Positions 30,818 through 43,941 of a stretch of 64,000 bases of DNA are shown one piece after another; positions within the stretch are counted from its first letter, which is position 1, and each line of letters starts with the position of its first letter. This DNA comes from Plantago ovata. Taxonomy: Eukaryota; Streptophyta; Magnoliopsida; Lamiales; Plantaginaceae. Position numbers and translations under genes: made by a program. The stretch is taken from NCBI GenBank assembly GCA_028274465.1, contig CM051455.1, positions 99,270,365 to 99,334,364 on the forward strand, in the 5' to 3' direction. The notes under the pieces are model-generated. The model worked only from the letters and a program-made list of their open reading frames with translations, ran no database searches and was not told the origin of the DNA.

Positions 30818-31132
30818 TCTGATCGAAAGGTCATTCCTAGCCCTACTGGTCGAGCCAAGCACTCTCCTCGTGACACTTCACGAAGATTCCTCCCAGAAGA
30901 AGCAACCGTCTTGCCAATGCACCACCCAGGAATCCTCCTCGTCCCAGGGGCTGCCCCCTTCAAGTGGTCGAGGAGGAGGAAGGGCAGCTGCTCCCAGGGC
31001 ACCAAGAAATAACAATGTTGCGAGGAATCAAGATTATACGGAGGGGGCATTCACCAATGTCACTAACTACCAAGAAGAGAGATCCGGGAAAATAATCTGC
31101 AAGGCATCCCGGTTGGAAGTTCCTATGGAGCG
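30818..31132 (+). other. T2 leader
   Basis: This is the untranslated leader between primer site and gag. It is Ser/Gly/Arg-rich when translated, with no convincing gene. Confidence 0.5.
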
Positions 31133-33247
31133 TTGAGAGTCACAAACAACGTCGCGCCGAGAGGGAAGCCTCCTCAAGTAGCAATTAATCCTCCTCCCGT
31201 AGCAGTGAATCTTCCTCAGCCAGCCGCATTGAACTTCACCCTTCTTAATGGACGTGTAGTCCGACCATCAGACTTTGGGATGGGTGAAGCTCAATACGGC
31301 TTGTGCCTTCTTACTTTGCAAGGATACGTAGGGGACAATGAGGCTGCTAGAGTTAATGCAGAACTCCAAGCTCGAGGAGTACCCCAAGTCCAAGTATAGG
31401 AGCAGCCTCGTGACACTTTGGTAGCCCCTCGTCAATCCCAAGGAAGAGCACCTGTGGTACAAGATGAAGCACATTCAAGAGCCAACACAAGGCCAATCCA
31501 ATCTAGACTTGGACCTTCAAGAGTCCAATCAAGGTTGGGACCACAAGGTGCCCCAGATGATTTGAGGGATTTAATTGATAGGAGGATACGCGCATCATTG
31601 CGCAATGTGGCTCCGCAAGAAAACCGAGTTTAGGTGGTCGCTACACCACCCACTCTCCCTAACCAAGTCACGCCCAACCAAGTAACTCCTCAGAACCAAC
31701 CCGAAGTGGTGGCGGAAAACAATGCCTTGAGAACTGTAGCTGAGGTAGCCCCCTTGATCAACCCAATCATGGGGAGGAGGCTCACTTTGGAGGAACTCAA
31801 CGCAAGGAAATCCGCACTTGATGCTCAAATAGAAACCCTACGGGGAACCTTGCAAGAAAAGGAGCAAGACCAAGATCCAAGCCCGTTGTGCGACGAGATA
31901 AGGAGCCACCAGGCCAAAATCGAAAGAGGCTTCCCTACTTTCGAAAGTTATGATGGAACAAGCTGTCTGAAGGATTACTTGGTAAGATTTGACACTAAAA
32001 TGGATGCTTATGGTCACGATTCAAGGACCAAGGCACTACTCTTCCCGGCTAACCTCTCAGGAGAAGCCATGAAATGGTGGTCGCGCCTTCCTCATTGCTC
32101 GATCAAGTCATATAGAGATCTCTACAAGGAATTCTCTAAGCGATTCGAGAAGGTCATGAACACCAAGAGAAGAGTGAGGTACTTGGCCGAAATTGTTAAG
32201 AAAAACAATGAAGACTTCAGGGAATTCATCAATCGTTATCATGAAGCATCCCTCCAAGTTGAAGATCACTCGATCAATGAGAGAAAAGAATACTTGTATG
32301 GTAACACTACCAACATCAAGTTCCAAGAGGTGCTCTCAGCATCGTGTGTAGAGAATGAAGCTCAACTAGCGAAAGTTTGCAAGGACTTCCTCGAGGCCGA
32401 GGAATTCCGAAAAACAGTCACAGTGAGAACCAATCCTCCCAAGGAGAACGGGAAGGAAAAAGAAAAAGAGAAGGAGTACCCTCCTCGCCCACAAAATCCC
32501 GGAAAGCAAAGAAGAGATCAAAAGCATGGTTGGATCAGAGAGGGCCCCTCGAGGAATGAGTTTCGGGACAAGAGGTCTCCTCCAAGGAGATATAGCAACT
32601 ACACGGACTTAAATAGGCCAAGATTCGACATCTTGAACTATATAGTCTCGAGGAAGCTAGATGTCTCCTGGCCACAACCAATCCAAGAAAACCGAAAGAA
32701 CAAGAGTTCGGAGAAATTTTGCCAGTTTCACAAAGGAAAGGGACATAACTCTGATGAGTGCGTCGAGCTCAAAAACGAAATCGAGAGGATGATACGAAAC
32801 GGGCAGTTGGTCAACTACATCCGTAAGGAAGAACCTCTGGCAATCCTACCTCCGCCACCTGAAGTGGGGATCGAGCACCATCCCCAAGGGAATCCCCATT
32901 ATGATGATATTCATAATTACAACAATTATGAAAACCGTCCCGTGAACGGAAGCATCCACACTCTCACAATTGCCGGAGGACCCGCGGGAGGCGACACTCG
33001 AAATCAGAGGGAGATCACAGCCGATAATCTCAAAGTCAGAGACGTGAAGTACGCCCAAGTGGCACGACCAGGAACCAATGTCATCTGTTTTGACGATAGT
33101 GAAATACCGCTAAGGCACGCCGGAGAAGGAAACATCTATGACCCTTGTGTTCTGCTAGTGGTTTCCCTTGATGTTCAATCCTACAAATTAGGAAGGATCC
33201 TCGTCGATACCGGATGTTCGGCTAACTTGATCTTACGGGAACCTTGA
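31133..33247 (+). pseudogene. T2 gag-protease with two in-frame TAG stops
   Basis: A single frame runs from 31133 to 33247, broken only by TAG codons at 31397-31399 and 31631-31633. The Gag domain (FESYDGTSCLKDYLVRFDTK, AMKWWSRLPHCSIKSYRDLY) spans about 31930-32350. The zinc finger CQFHKGKGHNSDEC is at 32720-32761. The protease motif ILVDTGCSANLI is near 33197-33232. A one-base frameshift near 33225-33245 separates protease from pol. Both stops lie in the Pro/Gln-rich N-terminal part, before the capsid domain. Confidence 0.85.
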
Positions 33248-34467
33248 AGATGATGCAAATGAATTCAAGAGAAGGTCTTAAAGAAGTGAGGAGTGCCCTG
33301 GTAGGCTTTGGAGGACAACCTATCATGCCCCTCAGAATGATCAACTTGACGGTCTCAATGGGAAGTACTCCGCGACGAGTAACTCAACATGTTCCCTTTG
33401 TGGTCGTCGATATGCCTTTTGATTACTTCGTAGTCTTGGGTAGACCAGGCCTCTCTCAATTCCGAGCCGTAGTATCTACAATCCACAACAAGTTGAAGTT
33501 CCCCACTCCATTGGGAATTGGACAAGAAGTAGGAGACATAAGAGAGGCATGGGAATGCTACAACATGTCAGCCAAGTTCACTTCCAAGGTTGCCATCGGA
33601 GAGCCCAACCCGGTTCAATCACTCGAAGAGCAACCTCTTGTTCACAACGCTCCTTATCGTTTTTATACGGTTCGGCGAGTGAAGAAAAAGTCAAAAAATC
33701 TAAGTCCGTCACTTAGGCGAACGAAAGCAAGTCAGAAGAAAGAGAAAGATACCCTAGTAGGAGCTGTTAAGGAGCTCGAGGAGTATCAAGTTATACCCCC
33801 AATACCACCATCTTCCAAGAAGAAGAAATTCTTCGAGGAAAACAAGATTGAAGCAAGAGAAACCCTCGAAGAAATCCAAATTGTCGAAGGAAGTGCCGAC
33901 AAGGTTACCAAAATTGGTACCAAGATGACTACAGAAGTGAGAATGAAACTCATTCAATGTTTGAAAGATAACAACGACATCTTCACGTGGAGTACCGAGG
34001 ACCTTAAGGGGATCGACCCACGGGTCGCCGTTCACCGTCTGAACGTTGACCCGTCGATCACCCATATTCGAGAAAAGCGAAGAGACTTCAGTGCGGAAGA
34101 CAATGCCATCATTGAAGCGGAAGTCCAAAGATTGCTTAAGGCCGGTCACATCAAGGAAGTAAGATACTCCGACTGGGTTTGCAATGTGCTCCTCGTGGAG
34201 AAGGGACCCGGTAAGTGGAGAATGTGCAACAACTTCACAAGGCTCAACAAGTTTTGCCCGAAGGATCCCTATCCACTGCCCCGGATCGACCAGCTAGTCG
34301 ATTACACAGCTGGATGTGCCCTCTTGAGTTTCATGGACGCATACCAAGGATTCTACCAAGTCAAAATGGCCAAGGATGATGTACCCAAGACCGCCTTCTT
34401 TGCAAACGGAAATGTGTATTGCTTCAACGTGATGCCTTTCGGCCTCAAAAACGCCGGAGCGACCTAC
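33248..34467 (+). pseudogene. T2 pol, N-terminal part of reverse transcriptase
   Basis: The frame opens just after the protease frameshift and carries the protease C-terminal part (RSALVGFGGQPIMPLRMINL, FVVLGRPGLSQFRAV), a Lys-rich linker, then the reverse transcriptase fingers and palm (HRLNVDPSITHIREKRRDF, WRMCNNFTRLNKFCPKD, LLSFMDAYQGFYQVKM, MPFGLKNAGATY). It ends exactly where copy C begins, before the YVDD catalytic motif. Confidence 0.87.
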
Positions 34468-35655
34468 TGATGAACTGAAATTTGTCAGATTCAATTAATC
34501 AAATAAATTTGTTTTTAGCCAAAGGCAATTCACTACTACAACGAAAACCGTAGTGTAGCAGTAAAATAACCTCGAGTGTCGATCTCTAAGGACTATAACT
34601 AGCTTTATCTAATTTAACTTAAACTATAAAATCAACAGACGACTTAGCACAGATTTTTCTTATCAAGATAATGGAAGTTAGTGATAGTATGATCATTCAA
34701 AGCATATCAGGTTAATAATCATGCATGAAGTACCCGATCGTTTTGCATAGAGATCTAAGATCATGAATTGTCCAATGTGTTCCGTTCAATTCAACACTAC
34801 GAAGATAGAGGGCTTAGATAGATCAAAGAAATAAAGCAATAACTCAAAGTCTGATTCGCATTACCGCCATCATGCATAATTAATAACCCTCGCAAAGAAA
34901 TCACATACTATCACCAACGATAGATTTAGCTACTCATAGATGTCATGCAATCAACAGAAATCAAAGCAAGATTGAATGAAAACATGTTGAAAGATATAAA
35001 TATAAATAGAAAAATCGTGAGATACAATGTTACCGAAGGTTGTCAATCTCCGAAAAATCGCGATCTCACAAGCTCCAAATCGACAAGAAAAATTGTCTCC
35101 TATGCTAAGGATTTCCAGAACAGGCTCTGGAGAATTCCTCCCTAAAACTAATGAGAAAGGTATGAAAAAAGGTCTGAGAAAGTATGAAAAAACGTGGAGA
35201 AACAGAAACTATATATAGGAGTTCGGAACGTGTGGGGCGAGTTGATCCACACATCGGGCGAACCTCCTGGTGTGGGGCGAACCGCCCCACGTCCCAAGCG
35301 AATCGCCTGGGAGTTCCTGTCGTCCATGGACGCGTTTTTGGATTTCTTTTCCTTTTCGGACTCGGTTTTTGCCTTCTAGTGACCTTTAAGCCTTCAAACT
35401 CGACCCCTAGACTTCAAATCCCATCCGGAATCTTCTAGATACTCCAAAAATGTCCTTGGAACACCGATTCTTCGTTCTCTTCAATATAATTGCCCGAAAA
35501 ATCACATTTTTTACCTAAAACCTGTAAAATGCAAACTAAAGGGAAACGTGACACTATTCTAATAAAATGCACTCTAATATAGCTAAATTAACATAGAGGA
35601 TAGCAAAAATAGGTGGAAAAAGACTCGAATGAAGTTGTAAAATACACGTTCATCA
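34468..35655 (-). repeat. 3' LTR of copy C
   Basis: It is 1188 bp, starts TGATGAACTG and ends GTTCATCA. It belongs to the C/D/solo LTR group, with a single ACTACGAAGATAG-like unit, and has GC palindromes with centre AAC or AAT near 35229-35310. Confidence 0.9.
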
Positions 35656-37588
35656 AACTCCCCAAACCGAACCTTTGCTTGTCCTCAAGCAACTAAGCTA
35701 GACTCTAATGCAAAAAACAATGCAACACAAAAAATGGAGTCTCGTGCCAAATGAAATGAACTAATCTATTGAATCTATCAAAAAACATATGAACAAAAAC
35801 CATACAAATCATAACATGGATATTGGTTGAAGAATGCCTCGATTGACTCATACACATTCACATATGCACTTATGCCAAACAAGATAGTCTCTCGTAACAT
35901 TCTTTACCTGGACCTAGTCAGTGACGACGTAATGAAACATGTTAAAATACGAATGGTTGTCCCGTGCCTATGAAACTGAGAACTTACTACTGTTCACCAA
36001 GTTAAGACTTTTCCTCAAAGAGGTCGAACCAATATTGGCTCTCATCAAACGAAGGAGGGTTCCCTAAAAAAGATAACACTCCTCTATTCTACCCATCTCT
36101 CAAGCAAAGCCTTAAACTATTCACCACTTCCTGAATGGCAGGACGAGGGTGGTCTAGAACAGATGACACTCAAACAAACAAAAGACGAAAAATTTACAAC
36201 TCGATTACGAACATTACAAGAATTGAAAAATGAGACATAACATTTTGCTAAACAGCTTTTTGGCTTCTTTTTTTTTTTTTTTTTGGACCCTTCCTTGCTT
36301 TTTTGGGGTCTTTTCTTTTTTTCTTTTTTCTTTTCCAGATTTTTTCTTTTTCCTGGAATTTTTCTTTTTTTTTTCGATTTTTTTTTTAATCAGCAGTAGC
36401 ACAAGGAAAAGAAATTACAATGACACACAAATGACCTCCCCCAACCTATTCGAAAGAATAGGTTGGAGTACTAACTTTACGAAAAAGGAAAATAAACTCA
36501 CAACACACACTCAAAATCGAAAAACAAAAAGCGTAACCCCCTTCCCAAACCTATTCGAAAGAATAGGTTGCAAACAAATGATCACACAATATCACACTAC
36601 CTCCTTCCTAGGCATTTAGCAATCTCAAAGCAAGGTGAAGACTTGTTGCCTCTTAGATACATAATTACTCGGGAAAACAACCATAAGATCCTAACATGCA
36701 TCATCCTATTATAAAGGCCTTCGTGAACCGCAGTAAAGAAAACACCACTAAGTGATGTCGAGACTACCAAGCTTAACTAAGTGCAAACATAAATGTGACA
36801 AGCCAAGCGAGAAAAACTCAAACGATTTCATAGAGATGAAGCATATGATTGATGTCATAATTAGTTAATCTACCCAATAAAAAAGTTCAAAAAATTTGGC
36901 AATATACTCCACATAAAACATGCAAGACTAGACTAGGATGAATGTAGTGTCTGCAACTAAATACTAAGAAAGCGGTAAACGTGCAAATGCAAATGCAAAT
37001 GCAAACAAAAGAATTCACGAGTTTATTATAAGCAAGACAAGTATAGAGATAGCAAGCGATACCCCCCCCCAAACCTGAACGTCGTCGCTCGTCCCGAACG
37101 TCGAAAGTGGATTTAAGGTGAGAGCTAAACTCGTATATGTGACCTATATTACTCAATCAAACTCGTGAGGAAACAAAACGGGCGATAAACGAGGTAAAAA
37201 GATCGATAATTTTGCATAATAGGAGAAAATCGAGTTTCCGAACGAAAATCCGGATCTCCGGGTTTACTGGATGCCCGGGGCGAACCGCCCCACGTGGGAG
37301 GCGATTCGCCTGGGGTTTCCAGTAAACCCCAGGTTCTTTGGTCGTGCCAGGCGAATCGCCCCACGTGGGGGGAGGTTCGCCCGGCACCTCCAGACTCCTG
37401 GAGTTGTCGGGTTCCCTCCTAAAATGCGAAATTATCATCTAGAGACATATTTTATCACCAAAAACATGCGGAAATATAAAATAAAACACAATGATATGCA
37501 TGCAATGCAAGAAAGCGATAAAACTACGGGTTGCCTCCCGGATAGCGCCATTGTTTAAAAAGTCTCTGACTCGACTCCTTCGTGCTCC
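35656..37588 (-). other. Internal non-coding region of copy C
   Basis: There is no gene. It holds the PPT/hairpin, the pyrimidine tract, the paired hairpins, and a run of nine C followed by CGTCGTCGCTCG-like sequence (about 37063-37100) not present in the other copies. GC palindromes (37275-37385) lie near the right end. Confidence 0.55.
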
Positions 37589-37828
37589 TTAGGTCTTGCC
37601 CTTACGGGTATTAGACTTCCCCTTCCTTGATCTCTTCCTCATACGTAGTACCTGAGAATGAGAATGGACATACACAGCAAGACCAAAATAGTTAATAGTA
37701 TGAGAAGCATTAAAGCGAGGACTAGGATCAGATATGGCTCGCAACACATGTTTCTTGCCATCCACCTCAATCGTGCAAGTTCTTCGGTAGATGTCGATTA
37801 CGGAGCGTAGATTGGTCAAGAAGGTTTG
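37589..37828 (-). pseudogene. Protease C-terminal fragment (copy C)
   Basis: It reads TNLRSVIDIYRRTCTIEVDG to a basic end (STRKGKT-like), homologous to the last 75 or so residues of the A and E polyproteins. The active site is not included because the element is broken at 37828. The words TTGCCATCCACCTCAA occur on both sides of the break, which suggests a microhomology junction. Confidence 0.8.
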
Positions 37829-38411
37829 CCATCCACCTCAACACTTAGAATTTTTTCTGAAATTGCCAGAGAATCGACAAGCAGATCGATTACTTTGATA
37901 GCTCGAAGAGAACAACTCAAAGTAGTCTCGTTGAAAACCATTTTATCGATAGGAGGCGAGAGAAGCTTACCTCTTCGACTTTAACTTATACATGTTTAAG
38001 TACTCTATCAAGTTATACGTCATAACGGAAAAAGAGTTAGTAAAAAACACAAGTATAGGCAAAGGAACGAAGAGCAACAAACATGTTATTGAAGGAAAAA
38101 GCGAAGAGATTCATAATGTGATTATGTTACAACGAGGAGATACTCTACCAGATGTTTCAACATATGCCACAAAGGGCCGAATAAAAAGCACAAGACAAAG
38201 GAAAAATTGTTCAAAATTTTCTCTAAGGAAATACAACAACATTTTCTACCGAGCATACTCGGCCTTCAAAGGTCTTCGCTTCATCGGGTGCGGCTACCTG
38301 AGAGATCAGTGATCGGAGCAGTTGTGCTAGTTCCTCCCCGCGCCGGGCTCAGAAGCTCTTGAATCTCGACAGGGGCTCGCTCCTGAGCCTGAGATTCCCT
38401 TATGGCCTTCT
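37829..38411. other. Unassigned stretch between copy C and the Angela LTR
   Basis: No confident gene. On the minus strand a short Gln/Glu/Pro-rich ORF end is followed by AT-rich sequence with the hairpin CCGAG/CTCGG. This could be the 3' end of another gypsy element, but I cannot assign it. Confidence 0.3.
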
Positions 38412-40502
38412 TGTAAGAAAATATGGTCAGAGTTACCCCTAGGGTACGCAGCGGAATTTCAAAATTTTCTTAACGTGCAGGTTAATTGATCATTGTATAT
38501 AGCGTATATATTAAACACGTTAATCAGAAGACTTACAATACTCCAAAAGCAAGCACAGGTATCAAGTCTTCGTAATAGTCCGGTGAATCTTCCCCTTCGT
38601 TGAAGTCGAAGATATCTGCAATACTTTGATTATCTACAAGACAATAAAAGTTAGTTTCCAGCTCCTTGAACCTCAACCTTGGTATCCACGGATGAACAGC
38701 TTATCGGAAAGAATGCTAGGATATTCTTTGTGTGGCCAAGAAGATGGGGCGGCGTTTTCCTCCGGTGAAAGTGGCGCGCGCGTGGCATATAGAGAGATGG
38801 GGGAGAGCTTTTATTTTCTCTACGAAAACTGGTAGAAAGAATGATCTTGAATCAATTGTGTTCAACCATGTTAAAAGCTCTCTAATAGTCTACTATATAT
38901 AGTAGTCAATAGAAGCCTAAAGAATAATCAATTAGACTTCATAAAGGATTAAGAATTTAATTCTTATCGCACTAGGAAACAAATTCAAGTCTAGATTCAT
39001 TCCCAATCAAATTAAAACTCAATCAGGAAAATCTAACTTATCCCATGACTTCTAATAGAGGAAGGAGTCGAACTCCTTCCCCTACTACTACTGCTGGTCG
39101 CGCGCGCAAGGGAGGTCAGGTGGGTCCCGATTTTGGGACCCACTTATAATTCTAAGGCAATTCAAACTCCAAGTAGATTTTGCCCATGTGCATATATTAA
39201 TTCTAAATTAACATATCCTTTCAAATCAAACCTCTATTATATTTCTAAAATATAGTCTTTAATTGTATTTACATAAAATACAATTAAGCCAATTCAATTA
39301 ACAATTCCAAATTATTAATTGAGCCACAAATAATTATAAGTAATTCCAAATCAATATAATTCATCAGTCACAATTAATTCTAAATTAATTGCGATTCCAT
39401 CTTCAAGGATATTCGGATAAGCTGAATCACCACATAGTGTGACCCATAGGGCCTTATTGTATTAAGCAAGTCCTAGACTAGGCAAAATGGAATTCCTAGA
39501 CGGTTCCATTTGCAATATTAATACATGAGGACGTTTGAGAGGTTTCTCAAAGCAAACCCTGTCGTTGTGAAGTCTGTTGCGCTCAACGCGGCGATGGTAA
39601 CGTCCCTTCATCTGACTGACTCGAATGCATCTAGGATCGATGAAGTGTCTATCCCAATAATACATCCACGGGCGTCTTCAGTGAGTTGCTTGGTGAATCC
39701 AATATCTATTATGACTATCATAATAATATTGATACGCTGGCCAGCGGTTATACCAATCACAACTATGAACGACTATGAGCAGTGCTCTCCTGTGCTACAC
39801 ATGAGAGATGAATCCTTCACAGAATCACTTATCATCCCCATTTGTATGTAGCCATAATCCTGGATCGTGTCTTGGGTCAACTGCTTATTCAGAGCTGACA
39901 TCGAAGGGTCCACCAAGGATATGGGGCAACAAATGTGATTATAAAGTCATGTAAGTCCAAAGGACGACTGTCATCACTTCGACAACTTTCCGGTTCCCAT
40001 AGACACTTCGGTGTAGACTATACATCGATGGGAGTTTCTGATGGGTACTTCCATTGTTCGATAATCACCCTTCGAATAACTATGCAGAGTTATGGAACGT
40101 TTCTTGATTGTCCAACAATCCGTTTCATGGCCGTGGGATCGCCTCACACTTGCTCTAACAAGTATAACCTCCACGCATACTAGTCTCAGCTGGTTCATTC
40201 AGACCCCTACATCCGAGATGAACCTCGACTAGGGAGAGTTTGGGATAGATGATAACTCACATAGCTCCCACTATCTGTGTGATCGGTCATCTATCCAAGG
40301 GGACATGTTTAATATCAATACTGACAGGAATAGAGATATGACATGTTGTATGCCTGGTGTACTATAAATATGAAAGCGATACTCAATAGTCAAACAACAA
40401 ACATATATTATATTACATTGACCTGTGTAATAGTACATATATTCCCTTAATAAGGGCTGCATGCCCGTAATAAAGACTGTCTCTAGGACATATACACTAT
40501 CA
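38412..40502 (-). repeat. 3' LTR of the Angela-type copia
   Basis: It is 2091 bp. On the minus strand it begins TGATAGTGTATATGTCC, directly after the purine tract, and ends TTTTCTTACA. It is AT-rich in its middle 1 kb, exactly the part missing from the solo LTR at 24353-25461. A TATA-like CTATATATAG lies near 38888-38900. Confidence 0.88.
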
Positions 40503-40515
40503 ATCTCCCACTTGG

Positions 40516-42740
40516 ACTAGAGCCAGACACCTTTATGCTTAATACCTAGATTAGCATAATGTCCTAAGTGGACATCCACTGATAAGACCTTGGTGAAAGG
40601 ATCTTCCACGTTGTCCGTGGTTGAGACACGTTCTATACTAACTTCTCCTCTATCAATAATCTCACGTATAACGTGATACTTTCTAAGTACATGTTTGTTC
40701 TTGTTTGTAGATCTAGGCTCCTTGGCTTGAGCGAAGGCGCCCGTGTTGTCACAATAAATCGTTATTGGACTAGGAGCAGGAACAACCCTCAATTCCTTTA
40801 AGAACTCTGAAATCCAGACAACTTCTTTCGATGCTTCTGATGCAGCAATGTACTCGGCTTCTGTGGATGAGTCAACAATCGTGGCTTTCTTAGATCTCTT
40901 CCAACAGATCCTGTATGTGACTTAAAGTCATCAGGATCTGATTCAAATCCAGCGTCGACATAACCAGACATCTTTAATTCTGGTTCTCCACCAAACACCA
41001 AGAACATTTCCTTAGTCCGTCGAAGGTACTTAAGAATGTTCTTTACAGCAGTCCAGTGAGGTACTCCTGGATTCTGTTGGTGTCGACAAGTGACACTAAG
41101 CGCATATGCCACATCTGGCCTTGTGCAATTCATTGCATACATTATAGACCCTACTACCGAAGCATAGGGCACACGACTCATTGCATTTCTTTCTTCATCA
41201 GTTTTAGGACTATCCTTAACTGATAGCACGATCCCATGCCTAGCTAGGAGAAAGCCTCTCTTTCAGTCGTCCATCTTATAACGCTTCAGTATTTTGTCGA
41301 TGTAGGTGGACTGTGTCAATCCTAACATCCTCTTGGATCTGTCTCTATAGATCTTTATCCCTAGGATGTAGTTCGCTTCACCCAATTCTTTCATTGAGAA
41401 GGTACTTGATAACCAAACTTTAGTCTCTTCTAGCATAGAGACATTGTTTCCCATGATCAAAATGTCATCAACATAAATGATCATGAAAACGACTCCCTTG
41501 CCGCTGTGCCTAGTGTAGACACAGGGATCTTCTACGCTTCTGACGAAGTCAAACGATTTGACAGCTTCATCAAAGCGGATATTCCAGCTCCTAGACGCTT
41601 GCTTTAGCCCATAGATGGATCTCTGTAATTTGCATACAGCAGTTGGCCTGGTTTTACTAATAAAACCTTCCGGCTGTACCATATAGACCTCTTCCTCAAG
41701 GTTGCCATTGAGGAAGGCAGTCTTTACATCCATCTGCCAGATCTCATAATCATAGAAGGCAGCTATCGCAAGTAGAATTTGAATAGACTTCAACTTTGCT
41801 ACTGGTGAAAAGGTTTCATCGTAATCGATGCCATACCTTTGCGTGTAGCCTTTCGCCACAAGTCTAGCCTTGTGCGTTTGTACCTTGCCTCCGGCATCTG
41901 TCTTTCGTTTAAAGACCCATTTGCACCCAATAGGTCTAACCCCTTGGGGCAAGTCTACCAAGCTCCAAACTTGGTTCAGGTACATGGAGTCCATTTCCAA
42001 TTCCATGGCCTCTTGCCATTTGTCTGAGCCAATATCATTTATTGCCTCTTTGTAGGTCTCGGGATCTTCCCGATCTGATAAGCCAACATCAAGTTCACTG
42101 ATGTCTTCTATCATAAGGCTTTGCTTCTGAGGTCCTTTTGGGATCCTCTTCGACCTACGGAGCTCGACTGGTGCTTCTGTCGGCGTTTCTGGTGCTTTTC
42201 TTTTCTAGCTTCGTGTAACACGAACATTATCAGTGGGCACTGATGCAGCCGGTCGCGTGCTACGACCCCGTTCCCTAGCGGGAGGCTGCTCTTGTGCAAC
42301 TTGTTGCACAGGTTCATTGACAACGGGTTCTATTGGTGTGGTTTCAACTGTTGATCTAATCACAGGACTCCCACTGACTATGACATGCCTAGCAACTGTC
42401 ATATCATTACCCTTGTCTGCTTCGAAAGCTCCCACTGAACTTGAGTCCAAATCAGAAGATTTAGAGAACTCATGTTCGCGCGTGTCAAAGTCTTGAATTT
42501 CTTCAAGTTCTATCATATCATCTAACCTCTCTTCTTCGAGGTATTCTGCTTCTAAAAACTTGACCTTTCTAGATACTATCACCTTGTGATCTTCAGCATG
42601 ATATAATTCATAGCCTCTCGTCTGACTAGGATAGCCTATGAAATATACTTTGACACACCCTTGGCATCTAACTTATCAGTGAGCATCAGTTTGACTATCA
42701 CAGGACAGCCCCAAGGTCTAAGATAGCCCAGTGAGGGCTT
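40516..42740 (-). pseudogene. Angela-type copia pol, broken
   Basis: The integrase C-terminal region is at about 42740-42205. Reverse transcriptase follows (WVFKRKTDAGGKVQTHKARL, AFLNGNLEEEVYMVQPEGF, YVDD at 41475-41464), then RNase H (YCDNTGAFAQAKEPRSTNKN) to the stop near 40516. Frame changes and stops near 42205, 41263 and 40798 show that it is inactive. Confidence 0.86.
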
Positions 42741-43941
42741 TGATGAACGTCGAATTTGTCAGATTCTAATTAATCAAATAAATTTGTATTTAGCCAAAGA
42801 CAATTCACAACTACAACGAAAACCGTAGTGTAGCAGTAGAATAACCTCGAGTGTCGATCTCTAAGGACTATAACTAGCTTTATCTAATCTAACTTAAGAA
42901 TATAAATCAACAGACGACTTAGCAAAGGTTTTTCTTAACAGATAATGGAGATTGGTGATAGTATGGTCATTCAAAGCATAGCAGGTTAATAATCATGCAT
43001 AAATTCCTCGGTCTTGCATGGAGATCTTTGATCAATGAATTGTCCAATTGTGTACCGTAATTATTCAACACTACGAAGATAGAGGTTTTAGATAGATCAA
43101 AGAAATAAAGCAATAACTCAGAGTATAATGCGCGATATAGCCATTAGCATAATTATTAACCCTTCGCTAAGAAATCACATACAATCACCAACGAGAAGTT
43201 TAGCTACTCATAGATGTCATGCAATCAACATAAATCATACCACGAATGAATGAAAACATGATGAAAGATATATAAATATAAATAGAAAAACGGTAAGATA
43301 CAATGTTACCGAAGGTTGTCAATCTCCGAAGAATCGCGATCTTACAAGCTCCAAACTGCTAAGAAAAAGTAACTCCTAAGCTAAGAACCCCCAGAACAGG
43401 CTCTGGAGAATTCCTACCTAAAACTACTGAGAAAGGTGAGAGAAAAGGTCTGGAAAAGTATGAAAAACAGAGAAAACTGAGCAACTATATACAGGTATTC
43501 GGGAGGTGTGGGGCGAAGGGCCCCACACACCGGGCGATTCGCCTGGTGTGGAGCGATTCGCCCCACGTCCCGGGCGACTCGCCCTGGAGTATTTTTCGGC
43601 CAGATACGCATTTTCGACGCATTTTTGGATTTTTTCCCCTTTTCGGACTCAGTTTTTGTCTTCTAGTGACCTTTTAGACTTCAGACTCGACCCCTAGACT
43701 TCAAATTTTATCCGGAATCTTTCAGATACTCCAATTAGGCCTTCGGAACACCAATTCCTTGTCTACTTTAATATAATTGCCTGGAAAACCTCGTTTTTCA
43801 ACCAAAACCTGTAAAATACAAACTAAAGGGAAACGTGACACTATTCTAATAAAATGCACTAAAATATAGCTAAATTAACATAGAGGATAGCTAAAATTGG
43901 TGAAAAAGACTCAAATGAAAATGTAAAATACACATTCATCA
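42741..43941 (-). repeat. 3' LTR of copy D
   Basis: It is 1201 bp, starts TGATGAACGTCG and ends ATTCATCA. It belongs to the C/D/solo LTR group, with palindromes of centres ATT and ACT near 43505-43590. Confidence 0.9.

Larger units (their letters stand above)
29982..34467 (+). mobile_element. Tat-lineage Ty3/gypsy element T2, 5' part
   Basis: It holds a 5' LTR (29982-30797), primer site, leader, gag-protease (31133-33247) and the beginning of reverse transcriptase (to 34467), where Athila-like copy C is inserted. The candidate TSD of copy C on the left is CCTAC (34463-34467). The remainder of T2 is not in the window. T2 is clearly better preserved than T1, and the two are in opposite orientation. 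Confidence 0.87.
34468..37828 (-). mobile_element. Athila-like copy C, deleted
   Basis: It has one LTR (34468-35655), the PPT hairpin, a pyrimidine tract (36255-36395) and paired hairpins (near 36445 and 36548). The segment with the unidentified ORF is missing, replaced by a short diverged piece (about 36990-37250). GC palindromes (37275-37385) and the last part of the protease (37828-37589) follow. It ends abruptly at 37828 without its 5' LTR. Confidence 0.85.
38412..42740 (-). mobile_element. Angela/BARE-type Ty1/copia, 3' half
   Basis: On the minus strand: integrase C-terminal part (from 42740), reverse transcriptase and RNase H, polypurine tract (40503-40513) and 3' LTR (38412-40502). 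The 5' half is separated by Athila-like copy D, inserted at 42741, and lies outside the window. Lineage was judged from reverse transcriptase style (IWQMDVKTAFLNGNLEEEVY, LGIKIYRDRSKRMLGLTQST) and the long LTR. Confidence 0.83.
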
